Shown here piece by piece: positions 4,050 to 7,830 of a DNA stretch of 7,830 nt. Within the stretch, counting starts at the first letter, position 1. Every line of letters starts with the position of its first letter. Source of the DNA: Acidobacteriota bacterium (GTDB taxonomy: Bacteria > Acidobacteriota > Vicinamibacteria > Marinacidobacterales > SMYC01). The notes under the pieces are model-generated. The model did no database searches. It saw only the letters and a program-made list of their open reading frames with translations, and had not been told where the DNA came from. The stretch is taken from contig JAJCXL010000161.1 in assembly GCA_029263435.1 (NCBI GenBank), positions 1-7,830 of the forward strand, in the 5' to 3' direction. The position numbers and the translations under genes were made by a program.

Positions 4050-6488
4050 ATGCAGAACTTGATCCGTGACTTCAGGCTCGGATGCCGATCGCTTCTCAAG
4101 TCGCCGACTTTCACGGCCGTCGCGATATCCACGCTCGCGCTAGGCATCGGTGCGAACACGGCCATTTACAGCATCGTCCACGCGGTCGTCTTGAACCCTC
4201 TCGATTTCGCCTCCCCGGACGAGCTCATGATGCTATGGGAGCGCGATCCGGATGACGCAGGCGTGCTTTCTAAAGGGCGCGTCACGGCAGCGAACTTTCG
4301 CGATTGGCACGCACAGGCCACCGCCTTTCAGAGCATGGCACTGTTCGGCTCCGCCTCGTTCAACTGGACCGGCGACGGCGAGGCGGAACAGCTGAGAGGG
4401 GCGGTAGTCACCGACGAGTACTTCACGGTCCTGGGGGTCCACCCGGAACTCGGACGGTTCTTCGCCCCACGAGAGGCAGAGCCAGGACAAGCAAGGGTGG
4501 TCGTGCTCGGAGACGGGCTCTGGCGCCGACGCTTCGGTGCGTCGCCAGGTGTCATCGGAGCTCTCATGACGCTCGACGGCGCGCCGTACGAGATCATTGG
4601 CGTCGCCCCCCCGGGGGTCTATCCTAGCTGGCCGCAAAACAACGGCAGAATCTCGCCCCTGCCCTCGTTCCAAGAAGTCTTCGTTCCCGCGACGCTGTCC
4701 GCCGAACGCTGGGCCGATCGGCAGTCCCATGTTTTCGGAGTCATCGGACGGCTCGAGTCGGACACGACCCTCGACGCCGCCCGGGCGGAAATGGCTACCC
4801 TGGCATCGCAGCTTCGTGCCGCCTATCCCCGAGAGAACAAAGGCTCCGAGATCCTGGTCCAACCGTACATGGACCAGGTCTACGGAGGCACCCGCGCCTC
4901 GATGTTCCTGCTGCTCGGCGCCGTGGGGCTCGTCTTGTTGATCGCCTGTGCGAACATCGCAGCGCTGTTTCTCGCTCGATCTCAGACCCGGCGACGGGAG
5001 ATCGCGGTACGAGCGGCCCTCGGAGCGAGTCGGCTCGCCCTCGTCCGGCAACTCCTCGCCGAATCGACCGTGCTTGCCGGCGTGTCGGCCGTTGTCGGGG
5101 TGTGGCTCGCCTTCGGAAGCGTCAACGTACTCGTACGCCTCAGCCCTGAAGAGATCCCCCGACTCGCGCAAGCGTCCGTTTCGCCATCCGCGTTGGCCTT
5201 CGCGCTCGCGGCAGCTCTCGTCGTCTCCTTGCTCGTGGGACTGGCCCCGGCGGTCTCGCTCACGCGCCCACCCCGCGGCGACGGCACCCGAGTGACCGAG
5301 CGCGGCCGTTTGGGCGCCGGTCTCGTCGTTTCCGAGGTCGCGCTCGCGGTCGTGCTCGTCGTCAGCGCCGGGCTCCTGATTCAGAGCTTCGCGAAGCTCC
5401 AAGGCGTCGATCTCGGCTTTCGCGCCACCCGGGTGCTGGTCGGAGAGCTTGGCTTGCCCCGAACGAGCTACCCCGATGGGCGCGCGGCCACCCTTTTCTA
5501 TACTCAGCTCGTCGAGCGCTTGACGGCTATCCCCGGCGCCACGCACGCCGCGCTCGCCTACGATCATCCGCTCGACTCCAACTGGGGCGACTCGTTCCGC
5601 ATCGTCGGAGAGGGCGAGACCGACGACTCTCTAGGCGCGACCCTGCGCATCGTGACCCCGGGCTACTTCGAGACCGTCGGGCTCGACGTGGTGCAAGGAA
5701 GAGCGTTGAGTGAATTGGACGACCCGGAGCATCCGGGCGCGGTCATCGTCAACCAAGCGTTCGCCCAAACTTATTTTCCCGGCGTAACCGCTCTCGGTCG
5801 CTCACTTCGGATATCGACTCCGAGCGCGTTCGATGCGACGCTTCCGGAGCAGTTCGAGATCGTCGGCATCGTACGAAACGTCAAGTTTCTCGGGCCGCAC
5901 TCGTTGGATGAGCCGGCCTACTACCTACCGTCTCGGCAGTTCCCGGTGCGCGACATGGCTCTTCTGGTTCGAACCGAAGGAGATCCCGAAGCGCTCACGG
6001 CGGGGATTCGAGAAGCGGTGCGTGCGCTCGACCCAGCCGTGCCCGTCGGAGCACTCACCTCCCTTCAAAAGCTTTCGGCGGACGCGGTCGCGGCCCCTCG
6101 CTTCAACACGCTCTTGTCGGCGCTTTTCGGCAGCGTCGCGCTCCTCTTGGCGGTCCTCGGTATCTACGGACTACTAGCGTACGAGGTGACGACGCGCACG
6201 AATGAGATCGGCTTGCGCATTGCGCTCGGCGCGCCGGCGGGCCAGGTCATCGGGCTCGTGGTCAAACAGAGCACCCGCCTCACTCTCATGGGCGTCGGGC
6301 TGGGGCTCACCGGCTCGTGGCTGGTCTCTCGGGCGTTAGCGCCGCTTCTGTTCGGCGTCGAGCCGAGCGACCCCTCGACTCTCGTGGTCGTGTCGTTGGT
6401 ACTGCTCGGTGCCTCCTTGATCGCGAGCTATCTGCCCGCGCGACGAGCGAGCAAGATTGCCCCCACGGTGGCCCTACGCTATGAATGA
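4050..6488 (+). CDS. ADOP/MacB-type ABC transporter permease (orphan, duplicated FtsX fold)
   Basis: The 812-residue inner-membrane protein opens with FRLGCRSLLKSPTFTAVAIS and LALGIGANTAIYSIV, typical of ADOP permeases. A first MacB-like periplasmic domain (about 50-275) follows the first helix (22-48). An FtsX core has helices near 283-307, 338-360 and 378-402 and the signature RRREIAVRAALGASR (314-328). A further helix at 427-447 begins the second half: a second periplasmic domain (about 450-680), then an FtsX core with helices near 688-712, 743-765 and 777-797 and the matching motif NEIGLRIALGAP (718-729). The protein therefore holds two permease halves in one chain. It has no ATPase domain, and no ABC ATPase gene lies in the window. 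MacB relatives transmit mechanical work across the periplasm for peptide or drug efflux; the ADOP substrate is unknown. GGAGGG (4036-4041) lies eight bases before the ATG. Confidence 0.93.
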   Translation: MQNLIRDFRLGCRSLLKSPTFTAVAISTLALGIGANTAIYSIVHAVVLNPLDFASPDELMMLWERDPDDAGVLSKGRVTAANFRDWHAQATAFQSMALFGSASFNWTGDGEAEQLRGAVVTDEYFTVLGVHPELGRFFAPREAEPGQARVVVLGDGLWRRRFGASPGVIGALMTLDGAPYEIIGVAPPGVYPSWPQNNGRISPLPSFQEVFVPATLSAERWADRQSHVFGVIGRLESDTTLDAARAEMATLASQLRAAYPRENKGSEILVQPYMDQVYGGTRASMFLLLGAVGLVLLIACANIAALFLARSQTRRREIAVRAALGASRLALVRQLLAESTVLAGVSAVVGVWLAFGSVNVLVRLSPEEIPRLAQASVSPSALAFALAAALVVSLLVGLAPAVSLTRPPRGDGTRVTERGRLGAGLVVSEVALAVVLVVSAGLLIQSFAKLQGVDLGFRATRVLVGELGLPRTSYPDGRAATLFYTQLVERLTAIPGATHAALAYDHPLDSNWGDSFRIVGEGETDDSLGATLRIVTPGYFETVGLDVVQGRALSELDDPEHPGAVIVNQAFAQTYFPGVTALGRSLRISTPSAFDATLPEQFEIVGIVRNVKFLGPHSLDEPAYYLPSRQFPVRDMALLVRTEGDPEALTAGIREAVRALDPAVPVGALTSLQKLSADAVAAPRFNTLLSALFGSVALLLAVLGIYGLLAYEVTTRTNEIGLRIALGAPAGQVIGLVVKQSTRLTLMGVGLGLTGSWLVSRALAPLLFGVEPSDPSTLVVVSLVLLGASLIASYLPARRASKIAPTVALRYE

Positions 6489-6508
6489 GGCGTGAGCACC
6501 GATCATGC

Positions 6509-6524
6509 CGGTATTCGAGTACCG
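6509..6524. terminator. Small hairpin between convergent permease and MscS genes
   Basis: CGGTA (6509-6513) and TACCG (6520-6524) pair around TTCGAG in the 46-base gap between two genes running towards each other. The position suits a bidirectional terminator, but the stem is only five pairs and no T-run follows on either strand. It is a weak candidate. Confidence 0.2.
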
Positions 6525-6534
6525 CCGCTCTGCT

Positions 6535-7626
6535 CTAGGCACTCGGAGACGCATCCGCGGACTCGGAAACGGGCAAGATCGGATAGAGCGTTTGAGTAGG
6601 AAAGGCGAACTCGAGTCCTTCTTCCGAGAAACGCCGAAGAATGCTCATGTTGATCTCAGACTGAGTCCCGAGAATATCGCCGTCCTTCTCGATGAAATAG
6701 ATGAACGTGATGTTCATGGAAGAATCGCCGAACGAGCTGAAGCCGGTGAGAATATTTTCCTCGACGCTCCCGTGCGCGGACGCGATCTCTCGAAGGATCC
6801 GCATGGCGCTCTCCATTTGCTCGGGAGTGGTGTCATAGATCAAGCCGAGCTCGACCACGACCTTGCGTGACGGCTCGGCGCTGACGTTCTCGACCGGCGC
6901 GTCGGAGAACTTCATATTGGGGATCGTGACGATGCGGTTCTCCAGGGTCTTGAGGCGGGTGCTCCGGATCCCGATCTCGGTGACGAAACCGTCATAGCCG
7001 GCGACTTTGACTCGGTCACGAAGGGTGAACGGGCGGTCCGTGAAGATCGTATAGCCTCCAAAAATGTTCGAGATGGTGTCCTTCGCTGCCATCGCCAGCG
7101 CAATCCCACCAATGCCGAGCCCCGCAATGAGAGCGCCCACGTCATAGCCGGCATTGTTGAGCGCCACGATGATCGCGATCATCCAAACCGCGAAGCGCGT
7201 GCCCCTTCGAAGGATCGGCAAGAGTTGATCGTCGAGATCGTTCTCGGAGCGATTCGCGAGAGGCACCAAGTACATCTCGTAGAGCCCATCGATGACCCGC
7301 GCGATGAGCCAGGCTCCGCTCAAGGCGATCATCGCTTGGAAGACGTTCCCCAGGATCCGCGCGGCCCATTCCGAAAACTCGAGAGTCGATAGGCCGAACC
7401 AGATCCCGGCCACCGAGACAGCGAGAACGATGGGCTGTTCCATCATGTCGACGACGATGTCGTCGAGCTGTGATTCCGTCTTGGCGGTCGCGCGGCGGAC
7501 GAACCGCCTGGAGACCCAATAAACGATCTTTCCCAACATCACGGCGAATATGGCGATTCCAATCGCCATCGCCCAATCCGCAACGCTATTTCCGTAGAAC
7601 TCTGAGCTCATCCACTGCTCGAACAT
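6535..7626 (-). CDS. MscS-family mechanosensitive ion channel
   Basis: The 363-residue inner-membrane protein should gate in response to membrane tension and release solutes after osmotic downshock. Helices are likely at about 17-38, 64-81, 92-112 and 143-159. The pore helix follows, with glycine- and alanine-rich GLGIGGIALAMAAKDTISNI (169-188), the hallmark of MscS TM3. FTDRPFTLRDRVKVAG (195-210) and the beta-domain segment ENRIVTIPN (229-237) follow, ending in the C-terminal alpha/beta domain with FPTQTLYP (342-349). The extra N-terminal helices make it longer than E. coli MscS (286 residues), closer to the YnaI/YbdG-type middle-sized channels; that comparison is from general knowledge. CAGGAG (complement of 7634-7639) ends seven bases before the ATG at 7626. 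It is the only minus-strand gene right of the divergon and is divergent from the gene at the right edge. No regulatory site can be supported for it. Confidence 0.94.
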   Translation of the reverse strand: MFEQWMSSEFYGNSVADWAMAIGIAIFAVMLGKIVYWVSRRFVRRATAKTESQLDDIVVDMMEQPIVLAVSVAGIWFGLSTLEFSEWAARILGNVFQAMIALSGAWLIARVIDGLYEMYLVPLANRSENDLDDQLLPILRRGTRFAVWMIAIIVALNNAGYDVGALIAGLGIGGIALAMAAKDTISNIFGGYTIFTDRPFTLRDRVKVAGYDGFVTEIGIRSTRLKTLENRIVTIPNMKFSDAPVENVSAEPSRKVVVELGLIYDTTPEQMESAMRILREIASAHGSVEENILTGFSSFGDSSMNITFIYFIEKDGDILGTQSEINMSILRRFSEEGLEFAFPTQTLYPILPVSESADASPSA

Positions 7627-7784
7627 TTAGTGTCTCCTGAACTGCTGCTCTCGACGGGGAAGGTGCAACCCCTTTTTTGCTAGACCAAGCGATAGGGTAG
7701 CCAAAATGAAGCCTGCTCGGTTTCGAGAGCTTACGATGAGATCGGTGGCTACGCACGGACACCCGGGCTCAGGAGGTTGGACGC
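7627..7784. other. Divergent intergenic region between the MscS gene and the right-edge gene
   Basis: This 158-base gap must hold the MscS promoter and possibly that of the plus-strand gene starting at 7785. I see no convincing -35/-10 pair on either strand and no clear palindrome. The visible signals are the MscS ribosome site (complement of 7634-7639), a T-run at 7673-7678 and the Shine-Dalgarno sequence AGGAGGT at 7771-7777. A second ATG at 7706 opens a frame that also runs to the window end, but only a weak purine stretch precedes it. Confidence 0.4.
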
Positions 7785-7830
7785 ATGTCGTCTGTGACTT
7801 CGATCGAGCGTTTCATCTCGCGAAATCGAA
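7785..7830 (+). CDS. Start of an unidentified gene cut by the window edge
   Basis: An ATG at 7785 sits eight bases after the GGAGG of a strong Shine-Dalgarno sequence (AGGAGGT, 7771-7777) and opens a frame that reads MSSVTSIERFISRNR before the window ends. Fifteen residues are too few to identify the product. TSIERFI faintly recalls the N-terminus of some class I fructose-1,6-bisphosphatases, but this is only a hint. A competing frame from ATG 7706 is also open to the edge and cannot be excluded; the ribosome site favours 7785. Confidence 0.5.
   Translation, partial: MSSVTSIERFISRNR

Noticed and set aside
4233..5567. A 444-codon open frame on the minus strand inside the permease gene
   Set aside because: It is rich in Arg, Gly, Asp and Glu without any domain or hydrophobic core, and lies fully antisense to a clear ADOP permease. 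GC-rich coding DNA often leaves such frames open by chance.

Overview
The window is a stretch of GC-rich bacterial chromosome with eight identifiable genes, all but one complete, plus the first codons of a further possible gene at the right edge. The best taxonomic hint is the 812-residue ADOP-type permease (Acidobacterial Duplicated Orphan Permease, a MacB/FtsX-like family expanded in Acidobacteriota). A DUF2934 protein with a lysine-rich tail and an MnmA that resembles plant plastid homologues fit Acidobacteriota or a related soil or marine lineage. This placement is an inference. No 16S or ribosomal marker is present.

Layout, left to right. Positions 1-288 (+) hold the C-terminal end of an alpha/beta-hydrolase. 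A basic, histone-H1-like DUF2934 protein follows at 434-754 (+). Then comes a 40-base near-perfect inverted repeat (784-823). A two-gene unit follows: a class I SAM methyltransferase resembling phospholipid N-methyltransferases (856-1434, +) and a zinc-ribbon DUF983 membrane protein (1442-1792, +). The last 56 bases of the DUF983 gene overlap, tail to tail, the end of mnmA (1737-2843, -). mnmA is the second gene of a minus-strand pair whose first gene is an HxlR regulator with a C-terminal SCP2-like domain (2851-3516, -).

A 57-base AT-rich spacer (3517-3573) separates the HxlR gene from a divergent plus-strand pair: a small DUF2834-like membrane protein (3574-3999) and the ADOP permease (4050-6488). 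The spacer has candidate divergent promoter elements, an imperfect palindrome and a full Shine-Dalgarno sequence for the DUF2834 gene. An MscS-family channel gene (6535-7626, -) faces the permease gene. A divergent 158-base gap leads to an ATG with a strong Shine-Dalgarno sequence at the right edge.

How the genes may work together is inference. Most of the products are envelope-associated: methyltransferase, DUF983, DUF2834, ADOP and MscS. The only arrangement suggesting a regulatory unit is the HxlR-SCP2 / DUF2834-ADOP divergon, in which a regulator with a putative lipid-binding domain faces membrane-protein genes. I see no CRISPR array, rRNA, tRNA, insertion sequence, phage gene or toxin-antitoxin pair. 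Most of the window looks like ordinary chromosome with a few points worth checking.
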